A stretch of DNA of 64,000 nucleotides. It comes from Pseudoalteromonas rubra. Its GTDB lineage: Bacteria > Pseudomonadota > Gammaproteobacteria > Enterobacterales > Alteromonadaceae. Below, piece by piece: positions 47,599 through 56,115 of the stretch (position 1 is the first letter of the stretch; each line of letters starts with the position of its first letter). The notes beneath the pieces were generated by a model. It saw only the letters and a list, made by a program, of their open reading frames with translations, did no database searches and was not told where the DNA came from. The stretch covers positions 1 through 64,000 of the forward strand of contig NZ_PNCJ01000013.1 in assembly GCF_005887115.1 (NCBI RefSeq), read 5' to 3'. The position numbers and the translations under genes are program-made.

Positions 47599-49686
47599 AT
47601 GCAAGCATTATCTAACGATCCCATTACCATCAGCTACTTCGCCAAAGAGCTGAGTTGGCTTTCCTTTAACGAGCGTGTTCTTCAGGAAGCCAAAGACAAA
47701 AGTAACCCTATTATAGAGCGGATCCGGTTTTTAGGCATATTTTCCAATAATTTAGATGAATTTTTTCGGGTCCGTGTTGCCGACGTAAAACGTCGTATCT
47801 TATTGAGCAACCTGCCCGATACCGACTTCGACGAAGACGAAGCCTTACTTAACCAGATGAACAAAAAAGTGCTGGAGCTGGGTAAGAAGTTCTCGCACAT
47901 TTACGATCAGATCCTGATGGATCTGAATGAGCACAATATTCATATAAAAAAGCCAGCAGAGCTGTCGGACTTTCACCAACAGTGGCTGGCCAAGTATTTT
48001 CAGGATCAGGTGCTGCAGCACATGTGCCCTATTCTGCTCAGTGAAAGTAAAGACTACTCAGATCACATCAACGATGCCCTGACTTACCTGTTTGTTGAAA
48101 TGCGTGGCGACAAGCAACATCATGCGTTACTGGAACTACCCACCGATCGCCTGGAACGCTTTATTCTGCTGCCTCCAGAAAAAACCCGACGTCACAAAAC
48201 CATAGTGATGCTCGACGAAGTAGTACGCTTTTACCTGCACGAAGTGTTCAGAAACTTCCTCAGCTTTGACAGCATCGAAGGGTATGAAATTAAACTTACC
48301 CGGGATGCCGAATACAACCTGGATGACGAGATTGAAGAAGGCCTGCTGGATAAAATGTCAAAGGGCCTTAAACAGCGTTTATATGCCGAGCCAGTGCGAC
48401 TGACTTACGACGAGGCGATGCCAGAAGAAATCCTCAAAGTCATGAAAAAGCGCCTTGGCGTCACCAGTCAGGATGCCCTGATCCCCGGTGGCCCGTACCG
48501 TAATTTCCGCGATTTTATTGGCTTTCCGAATGTAGGCCGTGGCTATCTGGAAAACAAACCCCTGCCGCCCCTGCAAAGTGAAGCATTTAACGCCTATCGC
48601 AGTATTTTCAGAGCGATTTCTAAGCGGGACATCCTGCTTTACTACCCTTACCACACCTTTAACCACATGCTGGAATATGTGCGTCAGGCAGCGTTTGACC
48701 CCAGAGTCACCCAGATCAAGGTCAATATCTATCGCGTCGCGTCACGCTCCCGGCTGATGGCTTCGCTGATCAATGCCGCCAAAAATGGCAAGAAAGTCAC
48801 CGTGATGGTCGAACTCAAGGCGCGTTTTGATGAGCAAAACAACATTGAGTGGGCAAAAATGCTCAGCGATTATGGTATCAAGGTAATGGTTGGGATCCCG
48901 GCACTGAAAGTACATAGCAAACTGTGTGTGGTACACCGCCGGGAAAAAGGCCAAATCGTGAAATATGCTCACATTGGCACTGGTAACTTCCACGAAAAAA
49001 CCGCCCGTATTTATACCGACTTTAGCCTGTTCACTAAACACCCTGAGATCTGTGATGAGTGTGATGATGTGTTTAAGTTCATTGAAAGCAGCTACAGGCC
49101 GTTTAACTTTAAGCACCTGATGATTTCGCCAATCAATGCACGAGAAAAAATTCTCGCATTGATTGATCAGGAGAGTAAAAATGCCCAGGCTGGCAAAACA
49201 GCCAAGATCACCGTTAAGGTCAACAACTTGGTAGACAAAGAGCTGATTGACGCCTTGTATAATGCTTCTATGGCAGGCGTAAAGATCCGCATGATCATCC
49301 GAGGCATGTGTGCTCTGGTACCCGGCCTGCAACGCTTTAGTGAGAACATCAAAGTGATCAGTGTCGTCGACCGCTTTTTGGAACACCCAAGGGTCATGGT
49401 CTTCGAAAACGATGGCAACCCTCAGGTGTATATTTCCTCAGCAGACTGGATGACTCGCAATCTGGATCACCGAGTTGAAGTTGGCACCCCTATTTACGAC
49501 GAGTCCCTTAAACAATTGATCATCGATATTCTTGAACTGCAATTTAAAGACAGAGCAAAAGCACGGATCATTGACAGTGAACAGAAGAATCTCTATGTTC
49601 GTCGCGGTAATAAGAAGAAGATCCGCTCCCAGATAGCCATCTATGACCATCTGAAAAAGTGGGAAAGCAACCAATCCAATACATAA
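47599..49686 (+). CDS. ppk: Polyphosphate kinase 1
   Basis: Ppk1 polymerises the terminal phosphate of ATP into polyphosphate at the membrane periphery. The start at 47599 gives 695 residues (E. coli 688), with GGAAAGAAAG just upstream. ATG 47587 is an alternative. A GTG at 47545 is excluded because it lies inside the Pho box. The N-terminal domain has ISYFAKELSWLSFNERVLQEA. Catalytic His439 is in LKVHSKLCVVHR and the second His, 596, in DRFLEHPRV, matching His435 and His592 of E. coli. YAHIGTGNFHEKTARIYTD is also conserved. It is followed 10 bases later by ppx. Confidence 0.96.
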   Translation: MQALSNDPITISYFAKELSWLSFNERVLQEAKDKSNPIIERIRFLGIFSNNLDEFFRVRVADVKRRILLSNLPDTDFDEDEALLNQMNKKVLELGKKFSHIYDQILMDLNEHNIHIKKPAELSDFHQQWLAKYFQDQVLQHMCPILLSESKDYSDHINDALTYLFVEMRGDKQHHALLELPTDRLERFILLPPEKTRRHKTIVMLDEVVRFYLHEVFRNFLSFDSIEGYEIKLTRDAEYNLDDEIEEGLLDKMSKGLKQRLYAEPVRLTYDEAMPEEILKVMKKRLGVTSQDALIPGGPYRNFRDFIGFPNVGRGYLENKPLPPLQSEAFNAYRSIFRAISKRDILLYYPYHTFNHMLEYVRQAAFDPRVTQIKVNIYRVASRSRLMASLINAAKNGKKVTVMVELKARFDEQNNIEWAKMLSDYGIKVMVGIPALKVHSKLCVVHRREKGQIVKYAHIGTGNFHEKTARIYTDFSLFTKHPEICDECDDVFKFIESSYRPFNFKHLMISPINAREKILALIDQESKNAQAGKTAKITVKVNNLVDKELIDALYNASMAGVKIRMIIRGMCALVPGLQRFSENIKVISVVDRFLEHPRVMVFENDGNPQVYISSADWMTRNLDHRVEVGTPIYDESLKQLIIDILELQFKDRAKARIIDSEQKNLYVRRGNKKKIRSQIAIYDHLKKWESNQSNT

Positions 49687-49696
49687 GGGCAGCTCT

Positions 49697-51184
49697 ATGA
49701 CCACATACCCTTCCATCGCGGCCGTTGATTTAGGCTCGAACAGTTTTCATTTAGTCGTCGCGAGGGAGGTCGATGGTCGCCTGCAATTGCTACACAAAGA
49801 AAAGCAGCGGGTGTTTCTGGCTGCCGGTTTAGACGAGCAGTTTAACCTAAGCGAAGAGGCCATTGAGCGTGCGCTGCATGTGCTGCAACAGTTTGCAGCC
49901 ACGTTACAGGATTTCGATAAGCACAGTGTACAGGTTGTTGCTACTTATACACTGCGTAACTGTCGCAATATTCGCTACTTTCTGGCCAAAGCGAAACAAG
50001 TTTTCCCTTTTAAGATCAATGTAATTTCCGGACAAGAAGAGGCTCGTCTCATCTATCAGGGTGTGGCAAACCATATCCATAGCGATGATAACCGGCTGGT
50101 GATCGATATCGGTGGTGGCAGTACCGAACTGATCATTGGCAAACATCTGGATCACAAATTACTCACCAGCCGCAATATTGGCTGCGTGACGCTCAGTAAC
50201 AGTCATTTTAAGGATCTTAAACTAACGGCCAAACGCTTTGCCAAAGCTGAAATAAAGGCGGAGCAGAACATCGAAGCCATTTCCGCCAGTTACCGTAAGG
50301 CCGGCTGGCAAACCTGCATCGGCACCTCGGGCACCATTAAAACCCTATGCGCCATTGCCCAGGAACTATTTAACCAGGATACCCTGACCCTCACAGTGCT
50401 GGAGCAGATCAGGCAACGCCTGATTGAAGCCGACTCACTCGATGCACTCAACCTCAAAGCGCTGCCCGAAGAGCGGTATGCCAGCATTGCAGGCGGCCTG
50501 GCTATTCTGATCGGGGTATTCAGACAGCTGAATATCGACGAGCTGAGTTACTGCGACAACTCATTGCGCGAAGGCCTGCTGCAGGAAATGGCGCAGAATG
50601 ACGAATTTGATATCCGTGCCCGTACCATCAGTGCGGTCGGTGATCACTATGCCGTTGATAAGCAGCATGCGGAGCATATTTGCGACACCCTGAGCCAGAT
50701 GTTTGACATGGTGCGAGCGCACTGGTCACTCAATGAAGCCGATCTGCAGATGCTGCGCTGGGCCGCGCGATTACACGAAGTGGGGCTGGCAATAAACTCA
50801 TCGGGGATCCACAAGCATAGCGCCTACATAGTGTTAAATGCACAGCTGCCGGGATTTACCCAGGAACAGCAGCAGCTGCTGGGCACGTTGATCCGCTTCC
50901 ATCGCAAAAAAATCAAACGCGCGGAGCTGTCAGCTTTGGTGGAGGCTGATCTGACACACTTTGCTCGCCTGCTCACCTTACTGCGTCTGGCCATTCTGGT
51001 GCATCAGAAACGACAAATTGATCAGGTTGCCAAGTTCACAATAGAAGCGCTGGATAACAGCCTGCTGCTGACGTTCGAGCCCGACTGGCTGGCACAGCAC
51101 TCTCTATTTGTAGCCGACCTGCAACAAGAACAGGCATACTGGAAAACCCTGAATATGACGCTCATGTTCCCGGCAATGGGTTGA
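49697..51184 (+). CDS. ppx: Exopolyphosphatase (Ppx/GppA family)
   Basis: Ppx removes terminal phosphates from polyphosphate; GppA relatives also act on pppGpp. The 495 residues (E. coli Ppx 513, GppA 494) have the actin-like ATPase fold with AAVDLGSNSFHLVVAR near residue 8, ISGQEEARLIYQGV, VIDIGGGSTELIIG near 136 and IGTSGTIKTL. A C-terminal HD-like region has AARLHEVGLAINSSGIHKH near 355. Position right after ppk (10-base gap, AAGGGCAGC as ribosome binding site) favours Ppx over GppA. Synthesis and breakdown of polyP are thus co-transcribed from the Pho-controlled promoter. Confidence 0.93.
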   Translation: MTTYPSIAAVDLGSNSFHLVVAREVDGRLQLLHKEKQRVFLAAGLDEQFNLSEEAIERALHVLQQFAATLQDFDKHSVQVVATYTLRNCRNIRYFLAKAKQVFPFKINVISGQEEARLIYQGVANHIHSDDNRLVIDIGGGSTELIIGKHLDHKLLTSRNIGCVTLSNSHFKDLKLTAKRFAKAEIKAEQNIEAISASYRKAGWQTCIGTSGTIKTLCAIAQELFNQDTLTLTVLEQIRQRLIEADSLDALNLKALPEERYASIAGGLAILIGVFRQLNIDELSYCDNSLREGLLQEMAQNDEFDIRARTISAVGDHYAVDKQHAEHICDTLSQMFDMVRAHWSLNEADLQMLRWAARLHEVGLAINSSGIHKHSAYIVLNAQLPGFTQEQQQLLGTLIRFHRKKIKRAELSALVEADLTHFARLLTLLRLAILVHQKRQIDQVAKFTIEALDNSLLLTFEPDWLAQHSLFVADLQQEQAYWKTLNMTLMFPAMG

Positions 51185-51291
51185 TACCCGTTTCACTTAA
51201 AACTTGTTCGACTTGCAGGAATAATAATGACGCTAACGGTGTTAAAAATTTCTCTGCCGGAAACAATTAGGACTCTGGCCCGAAAACGGGC

Positions 51292-52563
51292 CTAGGCGAC
51301 TTCTTCTTTTACAACGGCATAAATTTCATCGGCATAGACACGACTGTCCAGTGCCAGTGAGAAGAGTAATTCGATACTGGACGCCGGGCGAATGGCATTG
51401 AGGATCAGTTCAGCTTCCTGAATGTTATTACGTTCAACTTCAATCGCCAGACGCAATGCTCCGCCGATCAAGCCTTTATAGCTTAATAGCGCGCTGCTGA
51501 GGTCAGGGTCCAGCGAAAACTCATCGACAATAACGGAGAGTTCTACATCTAATACAGCATCCAGGACCGACATCAGGCCAATCAGATAACCCTGCTGCGC
51601 CATTTCATCACCACCCGGTAGCAGAAACTGCTCTAAAAACTTGGCTCGCGCCAGACCTAGCTTGGTCAGCTCACTGGGTTTGTCTGCGCCCAGCTCACTT
51701 AGCGCCAATACTTTTACAAACTGACGAATAGCATCTTCACCAAGGTAGACAACAGCCTGAGCGATAGAACGGATCTCAATTTTATCTTCACCCGCCTTAG
51801 CATTGGCCAGCTTGAGCACCCGTGCCGTCAGGCTCAGGTCTTTGGCGATCCTTTGCTGAATTTCTTTAAAACACAAAGACTGCTTGGCGGTACAACGTAA
51901 TAAGTCCAGAACCACCAGTTTCGACGGCTCGACATTGCCATGGTTCAGCATTTCCGGTACTGCGAAGAAAAAGCCCTGGAAGTAATCTGCCCCGGCACTT
52001 TTGATAAAGCTGTAGTGCTCCATGGTTTCAATCCGTTCGACAATCACTTTTGCATCAGGAAAGCGGCGTTTGAGCTTTTTCAGCATCATGGTGGTTTTGA
52101 TCACCGGCTCAAGGACTTCTATTTTAATATAGTCCATCAGTGGCAGCAGCACTTCCCAACGCTCGTCGCCATCATAGTCATCCAGGGCAAAACGATATCC
52201 CAGCTTTTTTAGTTTAGTCACAGTGGTGACCAGCTCTGGCAAATTCGTGGAGCGCTCGACAATTTCGATGACCAGCCCTTGTGGTCGGAGTAATTTGGGA
52301 AGTTCTTGCAGTAAAGTTTCATCTGACAAGTTGATGAAGGCCAGCGCACCAGCAGCCAGCCGTTCGACACCAATAAAGAGCAGAGAATTAAAAAACAACC
52401 TGCCTGTCGCCTGGCCATCGCTGACCCCGATAGGAAAGGCGTTATTGTGTGAGTCCCGATACAACAATTCATAGGCAGCCACGCTCTGTTCTCGATTGAA
52501 TATGGCCTGGCGTGCTATATATTGCACCGTGTCTTTTTTTGACTTGGCAATATGACCGCTCAT
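51292..52563 (-). CDS. EAL-HDOD signalling protein with degenerate EAL domain
   Basis: The protein pairs an N-terminal EAL-like domain with a C-terminal HDOD domain, as in YuxH/CdgJ-type proteins that affect motility. The start is set at ATG 52563 (423 residues), since AAGGATGTTA precedes it; ATG 52599 is a longer alternative. The EAL part starts YIARQAIFNREQSVAAYELLYRD, so the signature reads ELL, and ALDDYDGDE replaces the usual DDFGTGYS. Catalysis is therefore unlikely, and it may bind c-di-GMP or proteins only. The HDOD region spans about residues 205-390. No membrane segment is present. It is divergent from a binding-protein gene. Confidence 0.85.
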   Translation of the reverse strand: MSGHIAKSKKDTVQYIARQAIFNREQSVAAYELLYRDSHNNAFPIGVSDGQATGRLFFNSLLFIGVERLAAGALAFINLSDETLLQELPKLLRPQGLVIEIVERSTNLPELVTTVTKLKKLGYRFALDDYDGDERWEVLLPLMDYIKIEVLEPVIKTTMMLKKLKRRFPDAKVIVERIETMEHYSFIKSAGADYFQGFFFAVPEMLNHGNVEPSKLVVLDLLRCTAKQSLCFKEIQQRIAKDLSLTARVLKLANAKAGEDKIEIRSIAQAVVYLGEDAIRQFVKVLALSELGADKPSELTKLGLARAKFLEQFLLPGGDEMAQQGYLIGLMSVLDAVLDVELSVIVDEFSLDPDLSSALLSYKGLIGGALRLAIEVERNNIQEAELILNAIRPASSIELLFSLALDSRVYADEIYAVVKEEVA

Positions 52564-52716
52564 TAACATCCTTAACTCTTGTACTTTAAAGGCTTCCATT
52601 GTCCCAGCATATGAAAACTCACGCTCTTGAGCAATCTATTTTCTCACCACGGTGGTAACGACAAAGTCACTTCAGGTGGTTGCCGAGACTGTCACTCTTT
52701 TACTATTATAGGTCTT

Positions 52717-53505
52717 ATGAGTGTTACACTTATTTCGCCTTTTTGCATCCTGCTTTTGCTCATCCCGTTGCTTTTTAGCAGTCAGGGGATTGCGGCTTCG
52801 CCTGAACATCACAGCGCGGCTCAAGCGCAACATACCCTAAAATACAGTATCAGCGGCTCTGGTACGTTTTACCCCTATTTTACTAACGACCCACATCATC
52901 CGGGTATCCTGCCCGATTTAGTCGCGCGCATACTGGCTCAGGCATCCATGCGAGGCGAGAATATCGTACTGCCAGCAAAACGTACCAACCGTTATCTCGC
53001 TAGTGGTAAAATCGACTTCGACCTTATCAGCCCCGCCTGGCTAAACTCATCCCAACGCTCCGATCCGCGGTTTGTTTTTTCAGAGGCAATTCTGCCTATT
53101 CGCGAGTTCGTTGTTACACGCACGCCCGCGGAGCCACTCACCAGCTTGTCGGGTCAAATGGTCGGTACCGTGCGTGGTTACTATTATCATGACGATGATA
53201 TTTTTACCCGGGTAGACTTTGAATCGGAGCGAGCGTTGCTTCAAGCGCTGAGTAAAGGGCGGGTGGAGCTGGCCATCGTTGGCGACTTGCCCGCAAAATA
53301 CTGGTCAGAACAGGACAAGGTAAATTTGCATTTCAACCAGTTACATTCACAGGGTCAGCTCCACATTCGCCTGCGAGCCGAGCATGCCCACCTGTTACCC
53401 CGGCTTAACCAGGCGATTCTGACACTTCAGCAATCGGGTCAAATCGCCCGGATAGAGACCTACTATCTGGAGCATGCCTTCGCGGGCAGGGATCAGAGCG
53501 AGTAG
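52717..53505 (+). CDS. Periplasmic solute-binding-like protein
   Basis: From the ATG at 52717 the protein has 262 residues, with a signal peptide MSVTLISPFCILLLLIPLLF ending near GIAASPE. An upstream TTG would add 30 polar residues before the signal peptide and is rejected. The fold pattern is that of family 3 binding proteins: PGILPDLVARILAQASM, then GKIDFDLISPAWLNSSQR, LSGQMVGTVRGYYYHD, and the C-terminal LNQAILTLQQSGQIARIETYYL (in part). As with the similar gene at 25,128, no transporter genes are adjacent. The ligand is unknown. It is convergent with rlmJ. Confidence 0.75.
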   Translation: MSVTLISPFCILLLLIPLLFSSQGIAASPEHHSAAQAQHTLKYSISGSGTFYPYFTNDPHHPGILPDLVARILAQASMRGENIVLPAKRTNRYLASGKIDFDLISPAWLNSSQRSDPRFVFSEAILPIREFVVTRTPAEPLTSLSGQMVGTVRGYYYHDDDIFTRVDFESERALLQALSKGRVELAIVGDLPAKYWSEQDKVNLHFNQLHSQGQLHIRLRAEHAHLLPRLNQAILTLQQSGQIARIETYYLEHAFAGRDQSE

Positions 53506-53522
53506 GCTTTTATAGAGTCCGC

Positions 53523-54359
53523 TTATTCGGCCACCAACTGTTCACTACGGAAAAATCCAGAGTCTGAGGATAAGCACGTAACCAGTTCAGGCAAGACTTC
53601 ATCCATGGTCGCTTTGAGTGTCCACGGCGGGTTGATGACAATCATGCCGGATGCCGTCATGCCACGCTCGTCTGTATCTGCCTCGGTAGCCAGTTCGAAT
53701 AACTGGATGTTTTTCACACCGGACTCAATCAGCGTCTGTTCCATCTGATCGATCCGCGCACGATCCACTACCGGATACCAGATCATATAGATGCCCGATG
53801 CAAAACGTTTGTGTGCCTTGATGATAGAGCGAGCAGCAACCTCGTAATCAGACTTGATTTCATAGGGTGGGTCCATCAGTACACAGGCGCGACGAGAATG
53901 TGGCGGCACCAATCCCATCAGGCCTTTAAAGCCATCTTCCCCTTTCACCCGCAAAGAGCGCTTATGCGCTGTGTTTTTTTCCAGTAGTTTGAGATCCTGT
54001 GGGTGTAATTCAAAAAACCAGCCTTTGTCCTGCTTACGCAAAAACTGCTCAGCCACTTTGGGTGAGCCGGGATAATAGGCGAGTGTGTCACGGTTCAGTG
54101 ACTTAACCAGTTCAACATAGTCTTGAATAGCGTCTACTTGGCCAGAGTAGTGCCACAATTTCGCAATACCCAGCAGATACTCTTGTGTTTTTTGTGCATC
54201 TTTGGCTGCCAATTCGAACAACCCGGCACCAGAGTGCGTATCGATATAATCAAAAGGCTTGTCTTTACGCGTCATATATTCCAACACTTGAGCCAGTACC
54301 AAATGTTTAATGACATCGGCAGGGTTACCTGCATGAAAAGAATGTCGATAACTGAGCAT
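53523..54359 (-). CDS. rlmJ: 23S rRNA (adenine-2030 N6)-methyltransferase RlmJ
   Basis: RlmJ methylates A2030 of 23S rRNA with SAM. The 278 residues (E. coli 280) begin MLSYRHSFHAGNPADVIKH, the family signature. They contain DTHSGAGLFEL near residue 40 (SAM site), the catalytic DPPYE near 161, and a substrate-binding insertion. The C-terminal part has GMIVINPPWTL. It looks monocistronic and diverges from the ZapB-like/zapA genes. Confidence 0.95.
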   Translation of the reverse strand: MLSYRHSFHAGNPADVIKHLVLAQVLEYMTRKDKPFDYIDTHSGAGLFELAAKDAQKTQEYLLGIAKLWHYSGQVDAIQDYVELVKSLNRDTLAYYPGSPKVAEQFLRKQDKGWFFELHPQDLKLLEKNTAHKRSLRVKGEDGFKGLMGLVPPHSRRACVLMDPPYEIKSDYEVAARSIIKAHKRFASGIYMIWYPVVDRARIDQMEQTLIESGVKNIQLFELATEADTDERGMTASGMIVINPPWTLKATMDEVLPELVTCLSSDSGFFRSEQLVAE

Positions 54360-54567
54360 TATCCGCTCCTAATTGAGGTGGGCATTGTCCATTCCTTTGG
54401 CGCATAAAGCCACGCTTTTCAACCGCTTCGGCTGAACCATAAATGAACAAAATTGTTAGTATTGGGTATTATCGCTTAAAACGAGACAAAAATCAGCATA
54501 ACCTGCCCTAATCACTAGCTTTGCAGCGCACTTTGCTTTACATTTGCATGACATAATCACAGTGATA

Positions 54568-54810
54568 ATGAGCGCATTTAAAATGAAAGAAATTCTCCCT
54601 CAACTCGAGCAACTGATTGATCAACTTATTGCACAAAACAATACTCTGACTGAGCAGGTAAACACACTCAAAGAGCAAAACAGCAAATTAATTGATGAAA
54701 ATGAGACGCTTCAGCTTGAAGTACTGGAAAGCGAAGAAAAGCAAAAAGAAACCAGCTCTACACTGAGTGGGTTGTTAGAAAAACTGCAGAGTGCTAGTCA
54801 GGCAGGCTAA
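54568..54810 (+). CDS. ZapB-like coiled-coil protein upstream of zapA
   Basis: The small protein (80 residues from ATG 54568; a second ATG five codons on is an alternative) is almost entirely a coiled coil, with heptads such as LEQLIDQLIAQNNTLTEQV and LKEQNSKLIDENETLQLEV. It matches the TIGR02449-type proteins found next to zapA in gammaproteobacteria, which resemble the division protein ZapB. Its TAA overlaps the zapA ATG by one base, so the two are translationally coupled. A joint role with ZapA at the FtsZ ring is inferred. No strong ribosome binding site decides the start. Confidence 0.75.
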   Translation: MSAFKMKEILPQLEQLIDQLIAQNNTLTEQVNTLKEQNSKLIDENETLQLEVLESEEKQKETSSTLSGLLEKLQSASQAG

Positions 54811-55097
54811 TGTCAGAATCGCCCGAACAGGTCACCGTCACCCTGCTGGGAAAAAGTCATCAGTTTTCCTGCACGCCAGGACAACAACAAGCACTGATTG
54901 ATGCCGTCGACCTGCTTAATGGGCGGGTCGACGAAATGCGTCAGCGCGATACAGTGCGCAGCGATCACAATGCCTTGTTGCTCGCTGCATTACACCTGTG
55001 TCATGAATTGCTGGCATTGCAAAGTGATACCCAGCAAGCGGAACAAACACTGCAGCAGCTGACCCGACGTATCAGTACTCAGATGGAACGTGCTTAA
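54810..55097 (+). CDS. zapA: Cell division protein ZapA
   Basis: ZapA binds FtsZ and cross-links its filaments at midcell. The 95 residues have the N-terminal beta domain VTVTLLGKSHQFSCTPGQQQAL and a long C-terminal dimerisation helix with DEMRQRDTVRSDHNALLLAALHL (in part). Length is slightly below E. coli ZapA (109). It overlaps the ZapB-like gene by one base. The next gene starts right after its stop, so there is no room for the 6S RNA gene that often follows zapA in gammaproteobacteria. Confidence 0.93.
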   Translation: MSESPEQVTVTLLGKSHQFSCTPGQQQALIDAVDLLNGRVDEMRQRDTVRSDHNALLLAALHLCHELLALQSDTQQAEQTLQQLTRRISTQMERA

Positions 55098-56066
55098 GTG
55101 CTTCGCCTGCTCTGTGTATTCTTCACCACACTGATGCTGGCGCCAACTTCGTTTGCTGCCAACTGGCATACGGTTTCTGCTCAGATAACCCTGATAGAAC
55201 CACAAGCAAAAGCCCGCTTTATCTTACCGAATATGGCGCTTATACAGGGAAAAACCTGTAGCGCCTTAATAGACAGCCACGGAGACTTTGTGGCGCTGGA
55301 ACAGGTGATTAACCAACTCAAAGAACGCCTGAACACCCCTTTGTGTTATTTAATCGCCACTACCAGCGAGACCCACCAGCTCACCGGGCTGGCACTATTA
55401 AAACAGGCATTTCCGAATGCCAGCGTACACCTGCCAAAGGCGCCACAGCTCACAGATCATACGCTGCGAGTAGCACTGGATACACAGCTCGATAACTTTG
55501 CCAAAAGCATTGAGCTGAGTGAGCAAAGACTGAGTAAGTTATCTGCTGAGCAACAAGCTGCATGGCCACAACGGCTGGCGCTGGCCAAACAACGGCTGGC
55601 CCGCTGGCAAACGTTGCAAAGTACCGCTGTCACGAACGAGACTACAGCACCAGCTGATTTGGAACTGGGCGGAGTCACATTAAAACTCAGCCAGTTTCAC
55701 GGTCAAAGCGGCTACGACCTGAGCGTATTCAGTGTGCAACATGGCGCTTTGTTCGCAGGACAGAGCGTAAACCTGCTGCCCTATGTCCGCAATACAAGTT
55801 GGCACTCTGCTCTACATGCCTTGCAGCATGATTCTCAACTCGACTGGATCTTGCCTGCTTTTGGTAAACCCTACAAAGCTGAGCAACTCAGTGTACCCAT
55901 CACGTTTTTAACGCTGGCACAGCAACAGGCTGCACAGGAAGATACCCGTTTCCCCGCAGCTCTGACTCCCCTTTATCAGGGTCTACCTTACAACCAGATA
56001 CAATTGGCTCAGCACTTCTCTCAGGCTGTCAAAGTGCTTGCTCGTAAGAAGGCTTTGAATAAATAA
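55098..56066 (+). CDS. Exported protein with degenerate metallo-beta-lactamase fold
   Basis: The 322-residue protein starts with GTG immediately after the zapA stop. It has a signal peptide (MLRLLCVFFTTLMLAPTSFAA). The order of elements recalls a metallo-hydrolase: TCSALIDSHGDF, then LCYLIATTSETHQLTGLALLKQAFP at the place of the metal motif THxHxDHxxG, and GALFAGQSVNLLPYVRNTS. Only the last His and the Gly of the motif remain (TTSETHQLTG), so zinc binding and catalysis are unlikely. A helical, Gln-rich insertion lies at about 125-175. The function is unknown. Coupling to zapA may be only transcriptional. Confidence 0.65.
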   Translation: MLRLLCVFFTTLMLAPTSFAANWHTVSAQITLIEPQAKARFILPNMALIQGKTCSALIDSHGDFVALEQVINQLKERLNTPLCYLIATTSETHQLTGLALLKQAFPNASVHLPKAPQLTDHTLRVALDTQLDNFAKSIELSEQRLSKLSAEQQAAWPQRLALAKQRLARWQTLQSTAVTNETTAPADLELGGVTLKLSQFHGQSGYDLSVFSVQHGALFAGQSVNLLPYVRNTSWHSALHALQHDSQLDWILPAFGKPYKAEQLSVPITFLTLAQQQAAQEDTRFPAALTPLYQGLPYNQIQLAQHFSQAVKVLARKKALNK

Positions 56067-56115
56067 TCGCCAGCAAGTATAGTGAACCTTATGAGAGATT
56101 CAGGCCGTTTTTTCT

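Noticed and set aside
48742..49386. Long (214 codons) minus-strand frame inside ppk
   Set aside because: Antisense shadow; ppk is certain from motifs and length.
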